Assembly: GCA_964568855.1 (NCBI GenBank) | Contig: CAZMSD010000008.1 | Coordinates: forward strand, 41,881 to 105,880 | Source: CAZMSD01 sp964568855 | GTDB taxonomy: Bacteria; CAIWAD01 | Reading direction: 5' to 3' | Length of the DNA stretch: 64,000 nt | Shown: one piece after another, positions 53,807-64,000 of the stretch | How the letters are laid out: every line of letters begins with the position of its first letter | Position numbering within the stretch: position 1 is the first letter of the stretch | The notes under the pieces: model-generated | What the model saw: the letters and a program-made list of their open reading frames with translations, nothing else | Database searches by the model: none | What the model was told of the DNA's origin: nothing | Program-made: the position numbers and the translations under genes

Positions 53807-54835
53807 ATGGATAGAATGGTGACCATCGAGCGTCACATCATGGAACAGGAGGAAGCCCATCCCCAGGCCACGGGGCACCTCTCCGAGCTGCTCTACGGCA
53901 TCGCGCTCTCCGCGAAGATCATCAACCGCGAGGTGAACCGGGCGGGGCTGATCGACCTGCTGGGCAAAACGGGCGACGTCAACGTCCAGGGCGAGACGGT
54001 GGCCAAGCTCGACGAGTACTCGAACGACGTGCTGGTGCGCACGCTGGGTCTGGGCGGGCGCGTCTGCCTGATGGGCTCCGAGGAGGTCGAGGGCGTGATC
54101 TACCCCGACAACGGCTGCGAGACCGCCAAGTACGTGGTCAACTTCGACCCGCTGGACGGCAGCTCGAACATCGACGCCAACGTCTCCATCGGGACCATCT
54201 TCTCGATCTGCGAACGCAAGACGCCCTCCGGCAAGCGACCGCTGGAGTCCGATGCGCTGCAACCAGGCCGCAGCATGGTGGCGGCGGGCTACATCGTCTA
54301 CGGTTCCTCCACCATCATGGTCTACACCACTTTCAGGGGCTCGGTGGACGGTTTCACGCTGGATCCCTCGGTGGGCGAGTTCCTGCGCAGCCACCGGGAC
54401 ATCCGCACGCCGCCCAGGGGCAAGATCTTCAGCTGCAACATGGGGAACACGCAGTACTGGGAGCGGGGAGTGCTGGATTACCTGGAGCGCATCCAGGTGG
54501 AGGACAGGGAGCGGGGCCGCCCCTATTCGCTGCGCTACATCGGCAGCCTGGTGGCCGATTTCCACCGCAACCTGCTCTACGGCGGCGTGTTCCTTTATCC
54601 GCGGAACGTGCGCGGGCCGAAGATCCACAACGGCAAGCTGCGCCTGCTCTACGAGGCGAATCCGCTGGCCATGGTGGCCGAGAACGCGGGCGGAGTGGCC
54701 AGTACGGGCACCATGCCCGTGATGGAAGTGAAGCCCGAACAGCTTCACCAGCGCACGCCGCTGTACATCGGCAGCCGCGAGGACGTGCGCGAGATCGAGG
54801 AGTGCCTGCGCAGCCAGGATGGTTCGGCGGGCTAG
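53807..54835 (+). CDS. fbp: Fructose-1,6-bisphosphatase, class I
   Basis: A 342-residue class I enzyme: GSEEVEGVIY and the metal site VVNFDPLDGSSNIDANVSIGTIF, then IVYGSSTIMVYT, and the C-terminal YIGSLVADFHRNLLYGG ... LRLLYEANPLAMVAENAGG. It hydrolyses fructose 1,6-bisphosphate in gluconeogenesis. GAGGAGA upstream is the ribosome site. It is followed after 145 bases by pyruvate phosphate dikinase, a second gluconeogenic enzyme, so the region points to growth on amino acids or organic acids. That would fit the tryptophanase and the secreted peptidases. Confidence 0.95.
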   Translation: MDRMVTIERHIMEQEEAHPQATGHLSELLYGIALSAKIINREVNRAGLIDLLGKTGDVNVQGETVAKLDEYSNDVLVRTLGLGGRVCLMGSEEVEGVIYPDNGCETAKYVVNFDPLDGSSNIDANVSIGTIFSICERKTPSGKRPLESDALQPGRSMVAAGYIVYGSSTIMVYTTFRGSVDGFTLDPSVGEFLRSHRDIRTPPRGKIFSCNMGNTQYWERGVLDYLERIQVEDRERGRPYSLRYIGSLVADFHRNLLYGGVFLYPRNVRGPKIHNGKLRLLYEANPLAMVAENAGGVASTGTMPVMEVKPEQLHQRTPLYIGSREDVREIEECLRSQDGSAG

Positions 54836-54887
54836 GGCCCTAGTCGGCATGGAGTCCGTCGGGCCCGCGGAGTGCCTTGAGCGCTTA

Positions 54888-54916
54888 TTGCAGTATGCGA
54901 TCGGGGCGGGTTAAAT
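54888..54916 (+). promoter_or_regulatory. Possible promoter of the ppdK gene
   Basis: TTGCAG, a 17-nt spacer and TTAAAT lie in the 145-base gap before ppdK. A small inverted repeat (CGGGACAATTCCCG) follows at about 54921. Both matches are moderate only. Confidence 0.3.
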
Positions 54917-54980
54917 GATCGACCGGGACAATTCCCGACTGCGTGATACGCGGTGATAAACCAAAGCAGGAGTGTGATAC

Positions 54981-57914
<2,934 letters not shown>

Positions 57915-57950
57915 AGCTCTGTTCTTCCGACGCTCAGATTAAGAAACCTG

Positions 57951-57986
57951 CCAGCCCCCGCTGCGGATGACCGGAGCGGGGGCTTC
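57951..57986 (+). terminator. Rho-independent terminator of ppdK
   Basis: A 10-bp perfect stem (AGCCCCCGCT/AGCGGGGGCT) with a 12-nt loop, followed by TCTGC; the T-run is short. It is 37 bases after the stop. Confidence 0.7.
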
Positions 57987-58075
57987 TGCAAGTCTATAAC
58001 CGATCCAAGTGTATCGTTCCACCGGTCGTCCAGCACGGATTTGCCTTGAAAAATCTCCGTGCCACGCACGCCTCC

Positions 58076-58444
58076 TCAAGCCGCCCTCCCTCCCGGCCCG
58101 GGCACTGACGCAGATTCGGGGAGAGTATGCAGGATGCTCAGTTCGATTTCGCGGTCGCGGAGCCAGGCCGTGAGCAGGCGGCCGTTTTCTTCGCCGTCAC
58201 CCATGAACAGGTCGAAGTCGGGATCCACCAGGATCAGCTTCTCCGGCAGGTTTCGCGCGATCAGCTCGAAGAGGGTCTCCAGCCAGGGTTTGGGCGCTCC
58301 CAGGCGCAGCGCCATGTCCCGGCTTTGAATACCGGCGGGATCGACGCAGAGGCCGCCCCAGGCCACCAGTCCCAGGTCGCGAAGTTCCGCCACCGTTCGA
58401 ATGAAGCTGATCATCAGCGGCCGCCCGTTCTTTCTCGCGTTCAT
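58076..58444 (-). CDS. Small soluble protein, unknown function
   Basis: A 122-residue protein from the ATG at 58444, which has GGGAGG 8 nt upstream on its strand; the frame extends further but without a site. The sequence (MISFIRTVAELRDLGLVAWGG, FELIARNLPEKLILVDPDFDLFMGDGEENGRLLTAWLRDREIELSIL) looks globular, alpha/beta, without signal peptide. No family is recognised. It is convergent with ppdK and divergent from the first selenoprotein gene. Confidence 0.55.
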   Translation of the reverse strand: MNARKNGRPLMISFIRTVAELRDLGLVAWGGLCVDPAGIQSRDMALRLGAPKPWLETLFELIARNLPEKLILVDPDFDLFMGDGEENGRLLTAWLRDREIELSILHTLPESASVPGPGGRAA

Positions 58445-58820
58445 CTTCCATCCTCCCTGCTGCTCGAAACAAGGTCGGCGGGGGGTGGGACAGCGGTTCC
58501 CAGCTTGGGCGACAAACAAGTTGATTCAGCTTAGTCCCCTGTCGATACTCAGGGAGTCGGTTGGAATCTGGAGTATGCCCGCGATTTAAACGGCGTTCGA
58601 TTGTAGGGTGTGACGGGTTCAATGTGCTTTGACAACGGATTTCTGCAGTCAGGCAACAGCTTCAAACCCTGGCAAGTTTTGCTTGCATGCATTATACGGG
58701 CCAGCTATCTTTTGGTTCAGCCATTGAACCGGAAGCGATGCACCGAAGGCACTGTCGCCCAACCTGAACTCCAGCAACATCAAGCCAGGTGAACAAAATC
58801 AATCAGGAGAGCCCATCGTG
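58445..58820. other. Intergenic region before selenoprotein gene 1
   Basis: About 375 bases, AT-richer than average, between the divergent small gene and the first selenoprotein gene. The run TTGCTTGCATGCATTATACG near 58680-58699 contains a possible -10 (TATACG). CAGGAGA at 58804-58810 is the ribosome site of the next gene. No gene is supported. Confidence 0.4.
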
Positions 58821-60548
58821 ATGCGCGTTTGTTATTCTCTGATCCTGATAATCGGCCTGAGCACAGCGGCTCAGGCGACCTACTCGATCGGCAGCACACC
58901 CCCCGACTTCACTTGCAGCACATCCCTGGGAGGAACCTGGAATCTCTACGACCAGCACGGGAAGGTGGTGCTGCTCAACTTCGGGGCCACCTGGTGAGGC
59001 GGCTGCAATGCGGAGTTTCCGCATCTGCAGAACGATTTCTGGGAGGTCTACGACCACAATGCCTTCTCGCTGGTGCACATCGACACGGACGGCCAGTCGG
59101 CGAGCTACCTCAACAGTCACTGGGGCCAGTACAACCCGACCTTCCCCATCCTGACGGGCTGCCAGGGCCTCTTCTCGAGCTGGGGCCAGGGGTACATTCC
59201 GCACAACACGATTCTCGATACCGACGGCGTCGTCCGCGGCAACTGGGTCGGCTGGGACGCCAATGTATCACAGCAGATGCACAGTACGATCCAGCAGTAC
59301 ATCTCCCTGCCCTACCCCTTCTTCACCATCGACGGAGCTCCCATCGTAGTGGACGACAACGGCGACGGGCGGCCCGATCCGGGCGAAACAGCCGAGCTGG
59401 CCCTCTCGCTGCTGAACAGCCCCGTCGCCGAGCCGGCCACCAACGTCCAGGTGACCTTGGTTTGCGACAATCCCCACGTGACCATCATCAACGGCAGCTC
59501 GAGCTTTCCCGATGCCGACCCGGGCGAGGTGATCACCAGCGATCTGAACTTCATCTTCTCCGTCGATTCGGGATTCGAAACGGACTGGGCCGAGTTCGTC
59601 TTCACTTACACCGCCGACTACGTCGGAGGATCGGTGGAGCGTGACATGAGTTACGACCAGCGACTCGGACGCCCGGTGCTCCTGCTGGTGGATTCCGACG
59701 GCAACCTCGATCCCAACGAGAATTGGGGCAAGGACGCGCTCGATGAACTGGGACGCGATTACGATTTGTGGTCGGGAACCTACGACGGCCCTCTGTCGGA
59801 GCAGGAAGTACTGCGCTACGAACATGTCATCTGGCTGGGCGGCGTCAATCAGAGCGACCTGAGCGCCGCCGAGGAAGCCGCGCTCGCCTCATTCATGGAT
59901 CAGGGAGGCCTGATGGTATTCTCCAGCCAGTACGCCTCGGACGATCCATCGCACGCCGGATTCTTCAGCCAGTACTTCGACGTCACCGTGACGGACACCG
60001 ACCTGGGCAACACCTTCGTGGCGGAAAACGAGACCGCGGATCCCTGGTTCGGCGACCTGGGCCTGGTGCTCACCGGCAGCATGGCCGCGAACAACAACGA
60101 GGAACCGGACCAGATAGCGCTCGGCGGCGATGCCGGGCTCGTGGCGGAGTGGCAGCAGGGAGTGGAGGAGCCCGCCGCCGCTTATTTAATCGGCCAGGAT
60201 TATAACGCGGTCTTCGCCGGTTTTCCCATCGAAGCCGCGCGAACGCACGGGGACCTGCCCAACTCGGTGACTCTGGCCGGATTCCTCGAGCGGGTCTTCA
60301 CTTTTCACGAGGAGAACCAGAACCAGCCGCCGCCCGAACCGGTGGACGATCTGAGCATCACCTACGCCACGGATTTCATCTTCCTGAGCTGGACGGCGGT
60401 GGACGGCGTCACCCACTATTCGGTCTACGAGAGCGAGGATCCCTACGATTTTTCGGGACCGCCCATCGCCGACACATCGGTGACCTTCATCCAGCTCAGC
60501 TTCGTTCCCTCACCGCGTAAATTCTACCAGGTGACGGCTCATCATTGA
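58821..60548 (+). CDS. Secreted thioredoxin-fold selenoprotein 1 (UGGC motif)
   Basis: Read with TGA 58995-58997 as selenocysteine, the product has 575 residues. A signal peptide (MRVCYSLILIIGLSTAAQA) is followed by a TlpA/thioredoxin domain (about 20-155): TPPDFTCS, VVLLNFGATW, then U59-G-G-C62, NAEFPHLQ and a cis-proline-like GYIPHNTILD. A CARDB-like domain (about 165-270), a class I GATase-like domain (about 280-490, VLLLVDSD ... HVIWLGG ... GGLMVFSSQ ... AVFAGFP) and an FN3-like module ending KFYQVTAHH follow. The frame is open on both sides of the TGA and codon bias continues. The GTG at 58818 is an alternative start. The likely role is thiol-disulfide exchange outside the cytoplasm. Confidence 0.85.
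58995..58997 (+). other. In-frame TGA, probable selenocysteine codon 1
   Basis: The TGA falls exactly where TlpA/thioredoxin proteins have the first cysteine of CxxC (NFGATW-U-G-G-C). The reading frame continues for 516 more codons. TGA is used as an ordinary stop elsewhere in the window, including in this gene (60546-60548). Confidence 0.85.
59003..59030 (+). promoter_or_regulatory. SECIS-like hairpin 1
   Basis: CTGCA-ATGCGG, loop AGTTT, CCGCAT-(C)-TGCAG: 11 base pairs with one bulged C on the 3' side. It starts 6 nt after the TGA and the loop G (59015) is 18 nt after it, inside the range known for bacterial SECIS elements read by SelB. The loop contains the GU expected for SelB recognition. 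Confidence 0.8.
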
Positions 60549-60654
60549 TCGGAAGATCTTCCGCTTGCGCTTTATCGAGTCTCTTCAATAGTTTACAGCG
60601 ATACCGGAGACGCACCCTTCCGGAATGCTTGGGGTGACAAAGAAAGGAGTCTTC

Positions 60655-62448
60655 ATGAAACGGGTTTTGATAGGCGGATTGGCTACCCTCAGCCTCGCAC
60701 TGTCGGCCTTCGCCGTGTGGGACGTGGGAGACACGCCTTCGGATTTCACCTGCGACGACTGGGACGGGGGGACCTGGAACCTCTACGATCAGCGCGGCAA
60801 GGTGGTGGTGATCAACTTCGGGGCGACGTGGTGAGGCGGCTGTAACACGGAGTTTCCGGTGTTACAGACTGATTTCTGGGAAGTGTACGACCACGCCGCC
60901 TTTTCCCTGGTGCACATCGATACTGACAACGCCTCGGCCGCCGCGCTGCACGCGCACTGGGACCAGTACAATCCGACCTTTCCCGTGCTGGTGGGCTGCG
61001 GCAGTCTCTACAGCCAGTACGGCGACGGCTACATCCCCTACAACGTGATTCTCGACACGGAAGGAATCGTGCGCTACACCGATTCCGGCTTCAGCGAGAA
61101 CACGATGCACAACATCATCGACCAGTACATGTCGATCGACTTTCCGGCACTGTCGATTAACGAGGTGGTGTTCGTTTCCGACGACAACGGGGACGGCCGT
61201 CCCGACGGCGGGGAGACCGTGGAGTACGAGCTGTCGCTGATGAACAGCCCCATCGGAGTCGCCGCCACGAATATCGAAGTGACGATGAGCTGCGACGATC
61301 CAGCGGTGACGGTCCTGAACGACTACTCCACCTTCCCGGATGCCGATCCCGGCGACGTGGTCACGGGGGACGATCTGTTCAGCTACAGCGTCGCCGAGGG
61401 GATCGAGCCGCATTGGGCCACTTTCACTTTCAGTTACTCGGCCGACTACACCCCCCGCGAAACCATTACTGGTGACCTGGATTACATGCAGCGCATGGGC
61501 CGTCCGGACCTGCTGCTGGTGGACAGCGACGGAAGCGCCGACGACAACGAGGATTGGGCCGTCAATGCGCTGACCGATGAGCTGGGCCTCGAGCACGATG
61601 TCTGGTCCGGCACAGTGGACGGCGCCCTGGCCGAGGAAGAGATGCTGCGCTACGAGCAGATCATCTGGCTGGGCGGCCGCAACGAGTTCGACATCAGCGC
61701 CTCCGAGGCGGAAGGCCTGGCGGCCTTCATGGACCGGGGCGGCCTGGTCCTGCTCTCGAGCCAGTACGCCCTGGACAACGAAGACAACGCGGACTTCTTC
61801 GCCGACTACTTCGGCGTCGGCCTGGTGGACGACGACGGCGGTTCCATCTTCGTGGTCGAGTCGGAGGACGGCGACGAGTATTTCGACGGCATCGCCTTCG
61901 TGCTCACCGGCAGCGGCGGCGCCAACAACAACGAGGAGCCCGACGTCATCGAGGTGACGGGCGACGGCGTGCAGTTCATGCATTGGACGCAGGGCGAGGG
62001 CGGTCCCGCGGCTGCCTACGAAGTGGGCGAAACCTACAACGCGGTCTTCGCCGGATTCCCGATCGAGGCCATGCGCCTGCACGGTTCGGTGCCGGAGTCG
62101 ATCCTGCTGCACCAGTTCTTCAGCCTGGTCTTCGATTTCCACGCGGCCAACTCGGGCGTCGAGGAAAGCACTGCCACGGCCGAGAGCTTCCGGATCCTGG
62201 AAGCCTATCCCAATCCCTTCAACCCATCCACGCACATCATCTACGAGATGGTGCGGGGCGCGGACGCCAGCCTGGCGGTGTTCAACACGCTGGGCCAGCA
62301 GGTGACGCGCCTGGAGCAGGGCTTCAGGCCCGCCGGAGTGCACGAGGTGCTCTTCGATGCGGGGGCCCTGGCCAGCGGCGTGTACCTGGTGGAGTTGCAG
62401 GTGGAAGACGAGGCTCGCGACGTCGCGCGTATCACGTTGCTGAAGTAG
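60655..62448 (+). CDS. Secreted thioredoxin-fold selenoprotein 2 (UGGC motif) with type IX-like sorting domain
   Basis: With TGA 60832-60834 as selenocysteine the product has 597 residues. A signal peptide (MKRVLIGGLATLSLALSAFA) is followed by the thioredoxin domain with VVVINFGATW-U60-G-G-C63-NTEFPVLQ. Then come the CARDB-like domain, the GATase-like domain and, unlike copy 1, a C-terminal NPFNP domain (YPNPFNPSTHI, VFNTLGQQVTRL, GVYLVELQVE, ending ITLLK) of the type IX cargo kind. AAAGGAG lies 5 nt before the ATG. It has its own terminator. About 354 bases (61320-61673) are identical to copy 3. Confidence 0.85.
60832..60834 (+). other. In-frame TGA, probable selenocysteine codon 2
   Basis: It falls at the same position in the thioredoxin motif as in copies 1 and 3, and the frame stays open to the TAG at 62446-62448. 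Confidence 0.85.
60840..60867 (+). promoter_or_regulatory. SECIS-like hairpin 2
   Basis: CTGTAACAC-GG, loop AGTTT, CC-(G)-GTGTTACAG: 11 base pairs and one bulged G. The distance from the TGA (6 nt), the length (28 nt) and the loop are the same as in copy 1 although the stem sequence differs at paired positions. Confidence 0.8.
61320..61673 (+). repeat. Direct repeat shared by selenoprotein genes 2 and 3 (copy A)
   Basis: 354 bases identical to 63308-63661, offset 1988 bases, within the CARDB/GATase-like region. Flanking parts of the two genes differ at many synonymous sites, so the tract has probably been homogenised recently by gene conversion. Confidence 0.9.
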
Positions 62449-62484
62449 TTTCAGCCGGCGTCGCGTCGAATCATTCGATCAACC

Positions 62485-62526
62485 GGCCGCCCCTTTCCTT
62501 GGGAGAGGGGTGGCCTGCTTTTTTCA
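62485..62526 (+). terminator. Rho-independent terminator of selenoprotein gene 2
   Basis: A GGCC-G-CCCCT stem pairing with AGGGG-T-GGCC, followed by TGCTTTTTT, 37 bases after the stop. It shows that genes 2 and 3 are separate transcription units. Confidence 0.85.
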
Positions 62527-62642
62527 GACTCCCCGGTTCCTGTTGCAGGTTACCCAGCCTGAACGATATGTTGCACCGAGCTGCCGCGATATCTGAGAAA
62601 CACTCTTCCGGAATTATCGTAATCGACGCAAGCGGTGTCATC

Positions 62643-64000
62643 ATGAAACGAGTTCTTATCAGCGTGCCGGCCATTCTCTGCCTGGTTCTGCCGGTATTCG
62701 CCGTGTGGCAAATTGGGGACTCGCCCACGGATTTCACCTGCGACGACTGGGACGGTGAGAGCTGGAATCTCTATAGCCAGCGCGGCAAGATGGTGGTCAT
62801 CAACTTCGGGGCCACGTGGTGAAGCGGCTGTAACGCGGAGTTTCCGGTGTTACAGACGAATTTCTGGGAAGTGTACGACCACGCCGCCTTTTCCCTGGTG
62901 CACATCGACACGGACAACGCCTCGGCCGCCACGCTGCACGCGCACTGGGACCAGTACAATCCGACCTTTCCGGTGCTGGTGGGCTGCGGCAGCCTGTACA
63001 GCCAGTACGGCGGTGGCTACATCCCCTACAATGTGATTCTCGACACGGATGGGATCGTGCGCTACACTGATTCAGGATTCGACGAGAACGCGATGCACAG
63101 CATCATCGAGCAGTACTTGCCCATTCCTTTCCCCTCCCTGTCGATCCACCAAGTGGAGATAGTCTACGACGACAACGGGGACGGTCGTCCCGATGGTGGA
63201 GAAACAGTGGAATTCGCTTTGACGCTACGGAACGATCCCAACGCGGTCACCGCCACGAATATCGAAGTGACGATGAGCTGCGACGATCCGGCGGTGACGG
63301 TTCTGAGCGACTACTCCACCTTCCCGGATGCCGATCCCGGCGACGTGGTCACGGGGGACGATCTGTTCAGCTACAGCGTCGCCGAGGGGATCGAGCCGCA
63401 TTGGGCCACTTTCACTTTCAGTTACTCGGCCGACTACACCCCCCGCGAAACCATTACTGGTGACCTGGATTACATGCAGCGCATGGGCCGTCCGGACCTG
63501 CTGCTGGTGGACAGCGACGGAAGCGCCGACGACAACGAGGATTGGGCCGTCAATGCGCTGACCGATGAGCTGGGCCTCGAGCACGATGTCTGGTCCGGCA
63601 CAGTGGACGGCGCCCTGGCCGAGGAAGAGATGCTGCGCTACGAGCAGATCATCTGGCTGGGTGGAAGCAACGAGAACGACTTGACGGTACCCGAGGCGGA
63701 GGCCTTGGAGTCCTTCATGGACCGCGGTGGCTTCCTGCTCTTCTCAAGCCAGTATGCTACTGATAGAGCGGATAACGCGGAAGTCTTCGAAACACATTTC
63801 GGCGTGATCCTGACACTGGCGGATGCGGGTTCGGTTCTTGGACTTGAATCGGAGAGCGGCGATCCCTATTTCGATGGGTTCCTCCTGGTGGTTGCCGGCA
63901 GCGGTGGCGCCGACAATAGCGAGGACCCGGATGCCGTCGAGGTGGTCGGTGACGCCGTGCAACTTGCACATTGGATATCGGATGCCGGCGATCCGGGGGC
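62643..64000 (+). CDS. Secreted thioredoxin-fold selenoprotein 3 (USGC motif), partial
   Basis: With TGA 62820-62822 as selenocysteine the frame is open from the ATG at 62643 to the window end (about 452 residues visible). It has the same signal peptide type (MKRVLISVPAILCLVLPVFA), the thioredoxin domain MVVINFGATW-U60-S-G-C63-NAEFPVLQ, the CARDB-like domain and most of the GATase-like domain. The motif is U-S-G-C, not U-G-G-C, so the second position varies between copies. The 3' end and any sorting domain are outside the window. Confidence 0.8.
62820..62822 (+). other. In-frame TGA, probable selenocysteine codon 3
   Basis: Same position in the redox motif as in the other two copies; followed by AGC GGC TGT (Ser-Gly-Cys) and an open frame to the right edge. 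Confidence 0.85.
62828..62855 (+). promoter_or_regulatory. SECIS-like hairpin 3
   Basis: CTGTAACGC-GG, loop AGTTT, CC-(G)-GTGTTACAG. The one change from hairpin 2 turns an A-U pair into G-U, so pairing is kept. It starts 6 nt after the TGA, with the loop G (62840) 18 nt after it. Confidence 0.8.
63308..63661 (+). repeat. Direct repeat shared by selenoprotein genes 2 and 3 (copy B)
   Basis: Identical to 61320-61673. Before 63308 (for example 63302 and 63307) and from 63662 the two genes diverge at once. Confidence 0.9.

Noticed and set aside
49988..54980. Recurring GTATCAC/GTGATAC words as a possible operator
   Set aside because: Several lie inside codons for Tyr-His or Val-Ile, and spacing to starts is not regular; chance is sufficient.
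58995..62822. The three in-frame TGAs as pseudogene mutations, sequencing errors or TGA recoded as Trp
   Set aside because: The same codon is hit in three paralogues at the catalytic position, the frames continue without further damage, a hairpin follows each, and TGA ends many other genes in the window.

Overview
The window looks like the chromosome of a free-living, GC-rich bacterium, most likely from an uncultured lineage of the FCB superphylum (Fibrobacteres-Chlorobi-Bacteroidetes and related candidate phyla). The evidence is a set of very large secreted proteins (gingipain-like C25 proteins, an M14 carboxypeptidase), C-terminal domains with the NPFNP motif typical of type IX secretion cargo, several PorV/PorQ-like proteins and a PorD-like protein, together with two flagellins. 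The exact phylum cannot be read from the window. No rRNA, tRNA, CRISPR array or insertion sequence was found.

Layout. 1-7.2 kb: an AAA ATPase with winged-helix and TPR regions, a beta-propeller (SBBP-type) secreted protein, an NPFNP-type secreted protein and a small exported helical protein. 7.7-31.9 kb: an exoprotein island with one M14 zinc carboxypeptidase and three paralogous C25 proteins. Embedded in it on the minus strand (15.7-22.3 kb) are a five-gene HMG-CoA synthase/thiolase/DUF35/AtuA cluster of archaeal type and a LOG/Nudix/unknown operon. 32-40 kb: SSF transporter, thiamine pyrophosphokinase, PorQ-like and PorD-like proteins, and two overlapping unknown exported proteins. 40-42 kb: two flagellins with matching sigma-28-like promoters. 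42.4-47.4 kb: a coupled run of lipoprotein, propeller protein and two PorV/PorQ-like barrels. 47.5-57.9 kb: mostly housekeeping metabolism (isocitrate/isopropylmalate dehydrogenase family, PdxJ, tryptophanase-like, HAD phosphatase, fructose-1,6-bisphosphatase, pyruvate phosphate dikinase with a histone-like tail).

The main discovery is at 58.8-64.0 kb. Three tandem secreted thioredoxin/TlpA-fold proteins each carry an in-frame TGA at the first position of the CxxC redox motif (giving U-G-G-C, U-G-G-C and U-S-G-C). In each gene a 28-nt hairpin with an AGUUU loop starts exactly 6 nt after the TGA, and the stems differ by compensating base changes. These are very probably selenocysteine codons with bacterial SECIS elements. 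The proteins join the Sec redox domain to repeat and GATase-like domains, and one has an NPFNP-type sorting domain. They would form a secreted selenoprotein family acting outside the cytoplasm beside the disulfide-bearing exoproteins. The selenocysteine machinery (selA/selB/selC/selD) is not in the window.
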